DNA of 64,000 nucleotides. Source: Algoriphagus sp. (GTDB lineage Bacteria; Bacteroidota; Bacteroidia; Cytophagales; Cyclobacteriaceae). Shown one piece after another: positions 27,204-35,609 of the stretch. Below the pieces are notes generated by a model, which saw only the letters and a program-made list of their open reading frames with translations, searched no databases and was not told the DNA's origin. The position numbers and the translations under genes were made by a program. The DNA lies in the NCBI RefSeq assembly GCF_030694375.1, contig NZ_JAUXYL010000020.1:62001-126000 (forward strand), read 5' to 3'. Positions within the stretch are counted from its first letter, which is position 1. Every line of letters begins with the position of its first letter.

Positions 27204-28697
27204 ATGAACGAACCTATCCCGGCCGGTGCACACCGGATTTTGATTTTAAATACCCTCGCTTTTACGCTTTGCTTTGCAGCATGGACCTTCAACGGGGTCA
27301 TGGTCACCTACTTGGTGGATAATGGAATCTTTAATTGGAGCCAAGTTCAGATCGGCTGGCTCTTGGGAATCCCGATTCTAACTGGTTCGGTGATGAGGCT
27401 ACCCATAGGGATCCTTACCGACAAATACGGCGGGAAATGGATTTTTGTGGGCCTGCTTCTATTGACTTCGGTCCCCATGTTTCTCCTGAGTTTTACAAGT
27501 TCATTTACTTGGTACGCCTTGATGAGTTTTGGATTTGGGCTTGCTGGGGCAGGTTTTGCAGTGGGAATTGGTTACACTTCCGTATGGTATCCAAAGCATT
27601 GGCAGGGAAGAGCCTTGGGTATTTTTGGGGCAGGAAATGCAGGTGCTGCGATTACCACCTTGCTAGCGCCCACCTTACTTAATTCCTTCACTCAAAACGG
27701 GCAAAATCCGGAAGCATGGAAGACGCTACCGATGATCTATGCCGCGGTTTTAGTTACGATGGCCGTGCTGTTTGCCCTTTTGGCAAAAAATAAAAAACCT
27801 GCTCTATCCACCCGAACTATGGCCCAAACGCTCAAGCCATTGGGAAATATCCGTGTGTGGAGATTTGGACTGTATTATTTCCTTGTTTTTGGATGTTTTG
27901 TTGCCTTTTCTCAATGGTTGGTGCCCTATTTCACCAATGTCTACGGGACAAGTTTGGTCATTGCTGGGTTATTTGCTTCTTTATTCAGTCTTCCTTCCGG
28001 AATTATCCGGGCTTTGGGAGGCTGGATGAGTGATAAATTTGGTGCGAGAAAGGTCATGTTTGGAGTCTTCAAATGGTCAATAGTGATCAGCGCCTTACTG
28101 ATGGTTCCTAAAATGGAAATTTTCTCTCCCGGAAAAGGAATCAATGCCACTCAAAAGGGAATTGTCGCTGAGGTAGCATCTGATGAAATCGTCATGGACA
28201 ATGGAAAGACCTATTCTTTTTCCCCAATGACTTCCTCAGACCAAGTCCAGTCGGTGAATACCCCCATCTTCCCCCAAAAATCTTCCTGGCAAGAACCAGT
28301 CGTGAAAGCAGGGGATGAAGTGGAAAAAAAGCAACTTGTTGTAAAAGGGATAACAAGGATCAATTTTGAGGCTAATATGTGGGTGTTTGCTGTGCTTACC
28401 TTGCTCGTGGGAATTGTATGGGGAATCGGGAAAGCATCCGTTTATAAGTTTATTCCTGACTATTTCCCTAATGAAGTCGGGGTTGTGGGGGGAATGGTAG
28501 GTGTAATCGGAGGGCTTGGTGGATTCTTTTGCCCGATTCTTTTTGGCTATCTCTTAGAAGGTACAGGAATTTGGACGAGCAGCTGGATGTTGATGTTAGT
28601 GATTTCAATTGGCTGCTTATGGTGGATGTCTGTTGTCACCAAAAATATGCTCAAGTCAAAAGCACCTGATTTGGCAGATAAAATAGATCATCACTAA
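27204..28697 (+). CDS. narK: NarK-type MFS transporter 2 with a large soluble insertion
   Basis: 497 aa. Twelve helices with nitrate-porter motifs: AGAGFAVGIGYTSVWYPKHW, FGAGNAGAAITT and GIIRALGGWMSDKFGARKV in the first two thirds, and GIVWGIGKASVYKFIPDYFP near the end. Between the eighth or ninth helix and the next lies a roughly 85-residue soluble insertion (about 305-390) with GIVAEVASDEIVMDNGKTY and VVKAGDEVEKKQLVVKG, which reads like a small beta-barrel or lipoyl-like hammerhead domain. Transporter 1 lacks it. Two carriers in one operon suggest uptake of nitrate and export of nitrite. Confidence 0.88.
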   Translation: MNEPIPAGAHRILILNTLAFTLCFAAWTFNGVMVTYLVDNGIFNWSQVQIGWLLGIPILTGSVMRLPIGILTDKYGGKWIFVGLLLLTSVPMFLLSFTSSFTWYALMSFGFGLAGAGFAVGIGYTSVWYPKHWQGRALGIFGAGNAGAAITTLLAPTLLNSFTQNGQNPEAWKTLPMIYAAVLVTMAVLFALLAKNKKPALSTRTMAQTLKPLGNIRVWRFGLYYFLVFGCFVAFSQWLVPYFTNVYGTSLVIAGLFASLFSLPSGIIRALGGWMSDKFGARKVMFGVFKWSIVISALLMVPKMEIFSPGKGINATQKGIVAEVASDEIVMDNGKTYSFSPMTSSDQVQSVNTPIFPQKSSWQEPVVKAGDEVEKKQLVVKGITRINFEANMWVFAVLTLLVGIVWGIGKASVYKFIPDYFPNEVGVVGGMVGVIGGLGGFFCPILFGYLLEGTGIWTSSWMLMLVISIGCLWWMSVVTKNMLKSKAPDLADKIDHH

Positions 28698-28707
28698 AGC
28701 TAAGATT

Positions 28708-29982
28708 GTGAAATCAAAATGGAGTTTCCTTGTGGTTTTTTGGATGTTTGGGTTTTTCCATATGGCAAATGCCCAGTTTTCATTCAATGGGCAATATGTC
28801 GTCCGGGGAGAATATCGAAACGGTTTTTTTCAACCTATTGAGTATGATAAAAAGCCTGCTTTTTTACTGGCTCACCGGGCAAGAATGCAGGCTGAGTACC
28901 TGCATGATGATTTCAGCTTTTTTATGAGTGTGCAGGATGTAAGGACTTGGGGAAGTACCAGCCAATTGAATGTAAGTGACGGTTTTCTTTCCGTTCATGA
29001 GGCTTGGGGATTGGTCAAGTTCAATCCCAAGTGGTCTTTGAAAGTAGGAAGACAGGAGCTCAACTATGATAATTTCCGTTTTTTGGGAAATGTAGATTGG
29101 GCATTGCAAGCAAGGTCACATGATCTGGCTCTTTTACGTTTCGAAAATGAATTTTCAAAGCTCCATGTTGGTGCGGCTTTTAATCAGCAAACTGCCCGGC
29201 TTTCGGAGACCACTTACGAGCAGCCTAATCAATATAAAACGGCCCAATTTGTCCGCTATGAGACAGGTTCGGGAGCTGTTCCCTTTTCCCTGCTTTTTTG
29301 GAATGAGGGACGAGAAAATACCGGAGAGGTTTTTTTTAGGCAGACATTCGGTCTTTCTAGTTTTCAGTTTGGGAGCCCCAAAATGCTGAAAACAAGTGGT
29401 TTTGCTTATATGCAAACCGGTGAGAATTTCGATCAACTCCCGATTTCAGGCTGGAATGTAGGAGTGGATCTTAAAAGGGAGTTCACCTTGGACTCAGCAA
29501 AAAACAAAAAACTGGAGTTTGCCTTGGGTGGTGAAATCCTCAGTGGCTCGAAAAACGGAGAGGAAAAGGACCGGTCTTTCTTACCACAATACGGCACCAA
29601 TCACCTTTTTAATGGTTTCATGGACTATTTCTATGTCGGAGGGCCATATAAGCAATCGGTGGGTTTGCAGGATGCATATCTGAAAGGGAGATTTATCCCA
29701 AATCCAAAACTCTGGATTCAGGCGGATTATCACTTTTTTTGGACCCAACAATCCCTGGCCTCCGGTGCTTATAAGTACTTGGGATCGGAGTTAGACCTTT
29801 CTTTTGGACTGATTATCAATGAGGCTGTTTCGCTGCAAGGTGGCTACAGTGCCTTCTTCGCAGCTGAAAGTTTCAAGGAACTTACCCAGGTTTCTAATCC
29901 GAAAAACAATCAGGATTGGGCCTATATTATGTTGATTTTCCGTCCCAATAATAAAAACAGGTTTATTGGAGTCCGCCTTTAA
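28708..29982 (+). CDS. Outer-membrane porin (alginate-export-like barrel)
   Basis: 424 aa. The start codon is GTG at 28708. A signal peptide ends near residue 22 (HMANAQ). The mature chain is an antiparallel barrel: RGEYRNGFFQP, KVGRQELNYDNFRFLG, DAYLKGRFIPNPKLW, and a C-terminal ...NRFIGVRL. The GRQELNY segment is typical of the alginate-export family barrels used as specific or general anion channels. In the middle of the nitrate operon, it probably lets nitrate or nitrite cross the outer membrane. That role is from context only. Confidence 0.78.
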   Translation: MKSKWSFLVVFWMFGFFHMANAQFSFNGQYVVRGEYRNGFFQPIEYDKKPAFLLAHRARMQAEYLHDDFSFFMSVQDVRTWGSTSQLNVSDGFLSVHEAWGLVKFNPKWSLKVGRQELNYDNFRFLGNVDWALQARSHDLALLRFENEFSKLHVGAAFNQQTARLSETTYEQPNQYKTAQFVRYETGSGAVPFSLLFWNEGRENTGEVFFRQTFGLSSFQFGSPKMLKTSGFAYMQTGENFDQLPISGWNVGVDLKREFTLDSAKNKKLEFALGGEILSGSKNGEEKDRSFLPQYGTNHLFNGFMDYFYVGGPYKQSVGLQDAYLKGRFIPNPKLWIQADYHFFWTQQSLASGAYKYLGSELDLSFGLIINEAVSLQGGYSAFFAAESFKELTQVSNPKNNQDWAYIMLIFRPNNKNRFIGVRL

Positions 29983-29994
29983 GGAAGTGAAATA

Positions 29995-30603
29995 ATGACA
30001 TTAGTAGATAAATCTATTTCCGTATTCATTCTGGCTGGCGGCAAAAGCAGCAGAATGGGTGAGGATAAGGGTTTGGTCATCTTAGAGGGTAAACCCATGA
30101 TTTCGTATCTTCTGGAAACCCTTCAGGAATTGGAATTGCCGGTATCGATCATTTCCAATGAGTCAAGGTATGAAGTTTTTGGAGTTCCGGTTTATCCGGA
30201 TTTAGTAAAAGATAAAGGGCCTCTGGGCGGAATTTTCACCGCTTTGTGCTACTCCAAATCCGATAATTGTTTGATTTTGAGCTGTGATTCTCCATTCCTT
30301 TCAAAAAGTATTATTTCCAACTTGCTGGAAAGAGCCAAATCGGACACCGTACTTTTTGGGCAACAATCCGGGGAATCGCATCCCTTTCCAGGAATATATC
30401 CGGTATCAGTCAAGATGAAATTGAAACGACACCTAGATTTAAATTTACTTAAACTTCAAAACTTCATTTCCGAAGGAGTCCATCAGGTGATCTTGTGGGA
30501 TGAATTACTTTCAGATACAGAAAAGGCGATCGTAAACTTTAATACCCCAGCGGACATTCAAGAATGGCTTGAAATGATCCATGGGAAACCAAATAAATTA
30601 TAA
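29995..30603 (+). CDS. mobA: Molybdenum cofactor guanylyltransferase
   Basis: 202 aa. The nucleotidyltransferase signature LAGGKSSRMGEDKGL at residues 13-27 binds GTP; DLVKDKGPLGGIFTAL and CDSPFLS (metal-binding Asp) complete the fold. It joins GMP to molybdopterin, giving the MGD cofactor needed by the nitrate reductase in the same operon. The length is normal. Spacing is 12 bases from the porin gene and 3 bases to the next gene. Confidence 0.92.
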   Translation: MTLVDKSISVFILAGGKSSRMGEDKGLVILEGKPMISYLLETLQELELPVSIISNESRYEVFGVPVYPDLVKDKGPLGGIFTALCYSKSDNCLILSCDSPFLSKSIISNLLERAKSDTVLFGQQSGESHPFPGIYPVSVKMKLKRHLDLNLLKLQNFISEGVHQVILWDELLSDTEKAIVNFNTPADIQEWLEMIHGKPNKL

Positions 30604-30606
30604 ACC

Positions 30607-31866
30607 ATGCGCATTCAAATGAAATTTTGGAAAAAGCTCACATCCGAGGAACGGTTGAGTCGGGTTCAGGAGGCACTGAAAGATAACGTGGATTTCTCCA
30701 AAGATGCCAATCTGGGTTACCCAGCCTCTCGATTAGATGAGAAAGTTTTTTCCAATGAATCTCTTTTTTTGAGGGAGATGCCTGTTTTGAGTACTTATAT
30801 CGCCAATCCAAACCATATCGGTTGCCATACCTTTGGTACCTCTGAGTTTGCATTTAAAGGCACACAGGCCATTGAGCGGGATGTCCTGAATATGATTGCC
30901 GTAGACCTTTTTCAAATTGAGGAAGGGCAGTATGATGGATACATATCTCCCGGAGGGACTGAGGCCAATGCACAGGCGATTTGGATTTACCGAAACGAGT
31001 TTATCAAACATCATCAAGCCAAGCTGGGGGAAATAATCATTCTGGCATCCGAGGATACCCATTATTCCATTCCCAAGGCTTCTAACTTGCTGATGTTGGA
31101 CTGGATCAAAGTGCCTGTTGATTTTGAAACTCGTGAACTTCAAGAATCGGCAATACGGGATTCGGTCAGGGTAGCTTTGGCTAAGGGCAAAAAATACTTC
31201 ATTGTGGTGTCGAATATGGGTACTACGATGTTTGGCTCGGTGGATGATCCCAAAAAATACACCCGGATTCTTAAAGAATACCAATTGCCGTTCAGGCTTC
31301 ATATAGACGGGGCCTATGGGGGCTTTGTGTATCCTTTTGGTGATTTTGAAAACGAAATCAATTTTACCAATCCTGATATTTCTTCGCTAACCATTGATGC
31401 CCATAAAATGCTTCAGGCTCCCTATGGAACAGGTATTTTTGTTTGCCGAAAAGGGCTGATGGAAAATGTGCTCACTGATGAGGCAAAGTATGTGGAAGGA
31501 ATGGATCTAACCCTTTGCGGTAGCAGGTCCGGAGCCAATGCCGTTGCAGTATGGGTGATTTTGACCACTTATGGCCCCCACAAATGGTTTGAGAAGATCT
31601 CCGTAATCAAGATGCGAACCAATTGGCTTTGCCGACAGCTAGACCAATTGGGGATCTCTTATTTCCGTGAGCCCGAAATGAACATTGTGACTATTCATGC
31701 AGAGGCCATCTCGGCAGAATTGGCACACAAATACAACTTGGTTCCCAAGAGTCATGATGAATCAAACGAATGGTACAAAATCGTCCTGATGGATCACGTG
31801 GAAATCGAACATCTCAAAGACTTTATTCAGGATTTGATATCATCCAAAAATCTTAACCCCATTTAA
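30607..31866 (+). CDS. PLP-dependent group II amino-acid decarboxylase
   Basis: 419 aa. Fold type I decarboxylase: PLP contacts SPGGTEANAQAIW and HIDGAYGGF (Asp pairing with the pyridine N), and Schiff-base Lys267 in TIDAHKMLQAPYGTG. The sequence is close to the aspartate/glutamate/histidine decarboxylase superfamily; the substrate cannot be assigned. Its place is odd: 3 bases after mobA and immediately before moaC-mogA (its stop TAA abuts the next ATG), inside a nitrate/molybdenum-cofactor operon. Possible roles include acid consumption or polyamine/beta-alanine supply under anaerobiosis, but this is speculation. An alternative in-frame start is ATG 30619. Confidence 0.85.
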   Translation: MRIQMKFWKKLTSEERLSRVQEALKDNVDFSKDANLGYPASRLDEKVFSNESLFLREMPVLSTYIANPNHIGCHTFGTSEFAFKGTQAIERDVLNMIAVDLFQIEEGQYDGYISPGGTEANAQAIWIYRNEFIKHHQAKLGEIIILASEDTHYSIPKASNLLMLDWIKVPVDFETRELQESAIRDSVRVALAKGKKYFIVVSNMGTTMFGSVDDPKKYTRILKEYQLPFRLHIDGAYGGFVYPFGDFENEINFTNPDISSLTIDAHKMLQAPYGTGIFVCRKGLMENVLTDEAKYVEGMDLTLCGSRSGANAVAVWVILTTYGPHKWFEKISVIKMRTNWLCRQLDQLGISYFREPEMNIVTIHAEAISAELAHKYNLVPKSHDESNEWYKIVLMDHVEIEHLKDFIQDLISSKNLNPI

Positions 31867-32778
31867 ATGGTCAACATCACGAATAAAAGTACTACCCTGC
31901 GAAAAGCCATTGCTCAGGCGATTGTTAAGGTGAGTTTACCAGGAACTATTCAAGCCATCCATAATCATACGGTTCCTAAGGGCAATGTACTCGAATGTGC
32001 CCGTGTGGCTGGGCTCTTTGCGGCTAAACGGACGGCAGACATGATCCCGGATTGTCATCCGCTTCCTGTCGAATTCACTGCGATTTCTTATGAAGTAGGA
32101 GTGATGGAAGTGACCGTTTTTGTGGAGATCCACACGATTTATAAAACAGGAGTGGAAGTGGAAGCCATGCATGCTGCGTCGGTGGTTGCTTTGACCATAT
32201 ACGACATGCTAAAGCCTATCGATAAAAAAATTAGCATTGAGCAGATCAAATTGGTAGAGAAAAAAGGAGGGAAGTCTGATCGTAAAAAGGATCTGGATCA
32301 GTCCCTGCGAGCAGCCGTCATTGTTTGTTCAGACTCCATTTCGGCGGGTAAAAAAGGTGACCGGGCAGGGATTGTGGTCAAAGAAAAATTGGAGAAAGTA
32401 GGAGTTCATGTACCCGTTTACCGGATCATTCCAGATGAGAAGGATCAGATTCGGCAACTTTGCGCCCAATTTGTTGGCGAAAAAATGGATTTGGTGATTT
32501 TTACAGGTGGCACAGGGCTTTCGCCGCGAGACGTGACCCCGGAAGCTTTGGAAGGGATTTTAGAAAGAAGAATTCCCGGCATCGAGGAAGCCATCCGAAA
32601 TTATGGGCAACAGCGGACGCCGTATTCCATGCTTTCCCGTTCAGTGGCCGGCTTGATAGGCGATACGCTGGTATTGGGGCTTCCCGGGTCCACAAATGGA
32701 GCCTCAGAATCCATGGATGCGGTTTTCCCTGCTTTGCTTCATATTTTTAAGGTCATGGAAGGGGCTAGGCATGATTAA
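31867..32778 (+). CDS. MoaC-MogA/MoaB fusion, molybdenum cofactor synthesis
   Basis: 303 aa in two domains. Residues 1-140 are MoaC, with KGNVLECARVAGLFAAKRT and DCHPLPVEF, making cyclic pyranopterin monophosphate. Residues 150-303 are a MogA/MoaB adenylyltransferase with FTGGTGLSPRDVTPEAL and LPGSTNGASESMD, which activates molybdopterin. The fusion covers the first-stage and insertion-stage steps in one chain and occurs in other Bacteroidota. Genes for MoaA, MoaD/E and MoeA are not in the window. It ends the operon, followed by a strong terminator. Confidence 0.92.
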   Translation: MVNITNKSTTLRKAIAQAIVKVSLPGTIQAIHNHTVPKGNVLECARVAGLFAAKRTADMIPDCHPLPVEFTAISYEVGVMEVTVFVEIHTIYKTGVEVEAMHAASVVALTIYDMLKPIDKKISIEQIKLVEKKGGKSDRKKDLDQSLRAAVIVCSDSISAGKKGDRAGIVVKEKLEKVGVHVPVYRIIPDEKDQIRQLCAQFVGEKMDLVIFTGGTGLSPRDVTPEALEGILERRIPGIEEAIRNYGQQRTPYSMLSRSVAGLIGDTLVLGLPGSTNGASESMDAVFPALLHIFKVMEGARHD

Positions 32779-32800
32779 AGAGGAGTTCTTGACACTAAAA

Positions 32801-32838
32801 AAAAAGCGGCTTGAAATAGAATTCAAGCCGCTTTTTTT
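32801..32838. terminator. Bidirectional intrinsic terminator
   Basis: A 15-base perfect stem (32801-32815 with 32822-32836) contains AGCGGCTTGAA/TTCAAGCCGCT, with A-rich and T-rich flanks on both sides. It serves the convergent nitrate operon (+) and copper-receptor operon (-). Confidence 0.95.
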
Positions 32839-32898
32839 CAAATATGACCTATAAGGATTTCAAAACCCGATAGGTCTGACTTTTTTTATTATAGACGA

Positions 32899-35169
32899 TC
32901 ATGGAAACTTAAAACTAACCATTACAAAGAAGTTTCTTCCCGGCGCATACATCGGACTTTTATCCAAGCCTATTGGGCGTGACAAGTGTTCGTAAAAGGT
33001 TTCATCCAGGAGATTTTGAACGCCCCCTTTGATGAGGAGCATTTTGCCAAGGGGATAACTTACGTCTAGATCCAGCAAAGTGAATCCGGGAGTGGTTCTT
33101 TCTCCAAATACCTCAGAAACTCGATTTTGGACTGTTACAAAGCGGAGACTGGCTCCGGTGTGTAGTTTGCCATCCAGAAAATGCCCTGCCAGTCGGTAGC
33201 GCACATCCAAGGGAGCAATCTCTGGCAGTGGAGCATCCAGATCCAAATCTTTGCCATAGGTATAGGCAAACTGGAGAGAATGACTGATTTGGGAAGTCAG
33301 AGTTTGCCTGAAGGATAACTCTGCACCGGATTTGAAGGCTTCGTCCAGGTTAACGTATTGTCTGACTCCCGGACTAGTAGCTAGCCTTGGCTTGAGGTCG
33401 GTTTTCACTGAAGAAATGTAATCATCCAGATAAGATCCGAACAGGGTCAGTTCTACAGCAATTTTATCCCGCTCATAGCCCAATACCAAGTCCAGCTCGT
33501 AGTTTGTTTCAGGCTTGATCGTGGGATCGCCTACCATTTCCCATGGATCCAATCCAACTGCGAGGTAGTTGATATACCGTTCCAATAAGCTTCCGCTTCG
33601 ACGTACACCCGCCGCCCAAATCCCAAGACTGAAGGATTTCCCGAGCTCTTTTTGGGCTCCAATACTGATTCCGGGATTGAGTTGAGTGTTGTCCAGCTTA
33701 GCATGGAGTTGGGTAAATTCCTCAGCGGGGTTGTTGGCTATCGCTTGATTGATTTCCAATCTCCCGGAAGCGGTAAAAACAGTGCTTCCTATCGGAAATA
33801 GGTAATTGGCAAAGGCCCCGGTTTTGCTGATTTGGGCGTCCTGCCAGAGATTATCATAAAAGACCTTTCCTTTCATGGGGCCCATCAGGATTTCCCGGCT
33901 TCGTGTACCATCCGCAGCTTCCTGCTTATAATCCAATCCGGCAAACAGTTTTCCCCTGGACATCCTCCATTCTCCTTCTGTCCGCAAGCCCCAGTTTTGA
34001 GTAATGGCCGGAGTGCTGGCGTTCATCATGCGAGGGGTTGTTTCTCTCAATAGATTGTCCATGAGGTGGTCCACACGGGTGAAATAGGCCGAATTTGTCC
34101 ACTGAACTAAGGGCTGACCGGTGAATGTCCGGGTATGCTTCAGACTTCCCATCCAGGTGTCATCAGTCCGTAGATCCATTCCAAGCGAAGGGAAATCTGC
34201 GTCTCTCGCAAAGTTTCGATTTACTGAAAATTGCAAGAGGTCCTTTTTGCCGGCTAAGACATCGGCGTAGATTCCAAAAGTTCCCCGCTCAAAGCCAGAG
34301 GGGACAGGAATTCCATTTCCATCCAAATAATCGTTTCCAGTGGAATAGCTGCCTAAAATTCCGACATCATAGTTGCTGCCCTGAAAACCTACCCTTCCTT
34401 CATTTCTCCACACCTCTCCATTGGATTCAAACATAGATGAAAATCGGCCATACATACCGGACTGACCCCTGAAATCGGGACTTTCCTGAATATAATTGAT
34501 TGTGCCTCCTAGACCGATTCCATACCGAAGTGCATGTGGGCCTTTGAGAATTTCCACTTCACGGATGCGGTTAAGTGCAACCTGGGATGTGGGAGGGTCC
34601 ATCCGGTTGGGGCAGGCGGCGTTGGCAGTTTGTATCCCGTTGATGACCACATTGAGTTGGTCGTACTTGAATCCTCTCAAGACGGGGTCAAAGCCAAAAT
34701 TACCCCCTTTTCGGATTCCCGAAATGGCCGGATTCAAGGCTAATATAGCCCCCGCATCATGGTGAAGACGTTCATGGTCTGAAATCATGATTTTCTGATC
34801 CTTGTCCTCAGACATTTTCAGGGAGATGACTGACACCGGCTGGAGTCCGTGAAAGGACTCTTCCCGAAATGTCTGCTTCGCTTCAAAGGCGTTTTTGACC
34901 TCCATAGGATCGAGGCTCCAGGTTCCATAGCTGATGTGGCTTAGGAAAAGCGTGGATTCTGTGTCTGGTAGTAGGGTGACGGTGCCGGTCTCGTCGGAGA
35001 TCCCTCTTTGAAATCCATACCTATAATTTAATCCGATTATGGGTTCTTTAGATTTTTGATCAAGAAACTTAATAGTTGAGGATTGTTGTGCGTAAGCGAA
35101 TGAATTAATTAGAAATAGAATGGTCAGGGCAAGGAATATCTTCCCAGAAGCCTGAATTATAGTCTTCAT
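32899..35169 (-). CDS. TonB-dependent copper receptor (OprC/NosA-like)
   Basis: 756 aa. Signal peptide 1-27; short regulatory-like domain 30-105; plug about 120-230; barrel ending ...FFVMVSFKFP. The plug has ANAACPNRMDPPTS, in which Cys186-X3-Met190 matches the CxxxM copper site known from OprC. The barrel has VDHLMDN, in which His368-X-Met370 matches the paired HxM ligands. The RMDPPTS and HxMDN words are also typical of that family. In denitrifying pseudomonads NosA/OprC loads copper for nitrous oxide reductase. This gene is the last of an operon led by an NO-damage repair protein, and nosZ is 28 kb away. Confidence 0.85.
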   Translation of the reverse strand: MKTIIQASGKIFLALTILFLINSFAYAQQSSTIKFLDQKSKEPIIGLNYRYGFQRGISDETGTVTLLPDTESTLFLSHISYGTWSLDPMEVKNAFEAKQTFREESFHGLQPVSVISLKMSEDKDQKIMISDHERLHHDAGAILALNPAISGIRKGGNFGFDPVLRGFKYDQLNVVINGIQTANAACPNRMDPPTSQVALNRIREVEILKGPHALRYGIGLGGTINYIQESPDFRGQSGMYGRFSSMFESNGEVWRNEGRVGFQGSNYDVGILGSYSTGNDYLDGNGIPVPSGFERGTFGIYADVLAGKKDLLQFSVNRNFARDADFPSLGMDLRTDDTWMGSLKHTRTFTGQPLVQWTNSAYFTRVDHLMDNLLRETTPRMMNASTPAITQNWGLRTEGEWRMSRGKLFAGLDYKQEAADGTRSREILMGPMKGKVFYDNLWQDAQISKTGAFANYLFPIGSTVFTASGRLEINQAIANNPAEEFTQLHAKLDNTQLNPGISIGAQKELGKSFSLGIWAAGVRRSGSLLERYINYLAVGLDPWEMVGDPTIKPETNYELDLVLGYERDKIAVELTLFGSYLDDYISSVKTDLKPRLATSPGVRQYVNLDEAFKSGAELSFRQTLTSQISHSLQFAYTYGKDLDLDAPLPEIAPLDVRYRLAGHFLDGKLHTGASLRFVTVQNRVSEVFGERTTPGFTLLDLDVSYPLGKMLLIKGGVQNLLDETFYEHLSRPIGLDKSPMYAPGRNFFVMVSFKFP

Positions 35170-35234
35170 AACAATTTGATTAAGTGAATTGGGAAAAACG
35201 TGGACAGACTCAATAGTCAGCCCAATAAAAAAAA

Positions 35235-35609
35235 TCAGCCGGTGGGCGGATGGAAAAAATCTCCTGATTCAGTTGAAGGTATCCAAAACCGATAAAAAGT
35301 GTCTAACTGTTTTGGGGCAGGAGTAGGTTTGCCGCTGATTTCAATTGGAAGTTGGGCGGCTATATAGCTTAAGGAAAGTTCTTCCAGAGTCACTTCTTCA
35401 GCTTCTCCTCTTTTGTCTTTTGCTTCACTGAGTCGCTTGCTGAGTTCGCATTTCCCCTCACATTTAAGTTCGGGTTTGTCTTTGTTGATGCAGTATATAG
35501 CGGTTATCTCTTTTCGCTGAAGGAGAAATTGGGCTTGGATAAAGGTATAGCCCATCCCATTGAGAAGAATCAGTAGTGAGAAGGCAATATGTAGGAGGCC
35601 TTTAGGCAT
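35235..35609 (-). CDS. Small membrane-anchored Cys protein (HYC_CC_PP-like)
   Basis: 124 aa from the ATG at 35609; an upstream in-frame start at 35660 lies inside the preceding gene. One N-terminal membrane helix or signal (about 4-24) precedes YCINKDKPELKCEGKCELSK, a cluster of three cysteines, and the protein ends FFHPPTG. Small Bacteroidota proteins with this Cys pattern and terminal PP usually sit beside TonB receptors, as here. Copper handling is a reasonable guess given the neighbour. Its start overlaps the stop of the preceding gene (ATGCCTAA), showing translational coupling. Confidence 0.65.
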   Translation of the reverse strand: MPKGLLHIAFSLLILLNGMGYTFIQAQFLLQRKEITAIYCINKDKPELKCEGKCELSKRLSEAKDKRGEAEEVTLEELSLSYIAAQLPIEISGKPTPAPKQLDTFYRFWIPSTESGDFFHPPTG

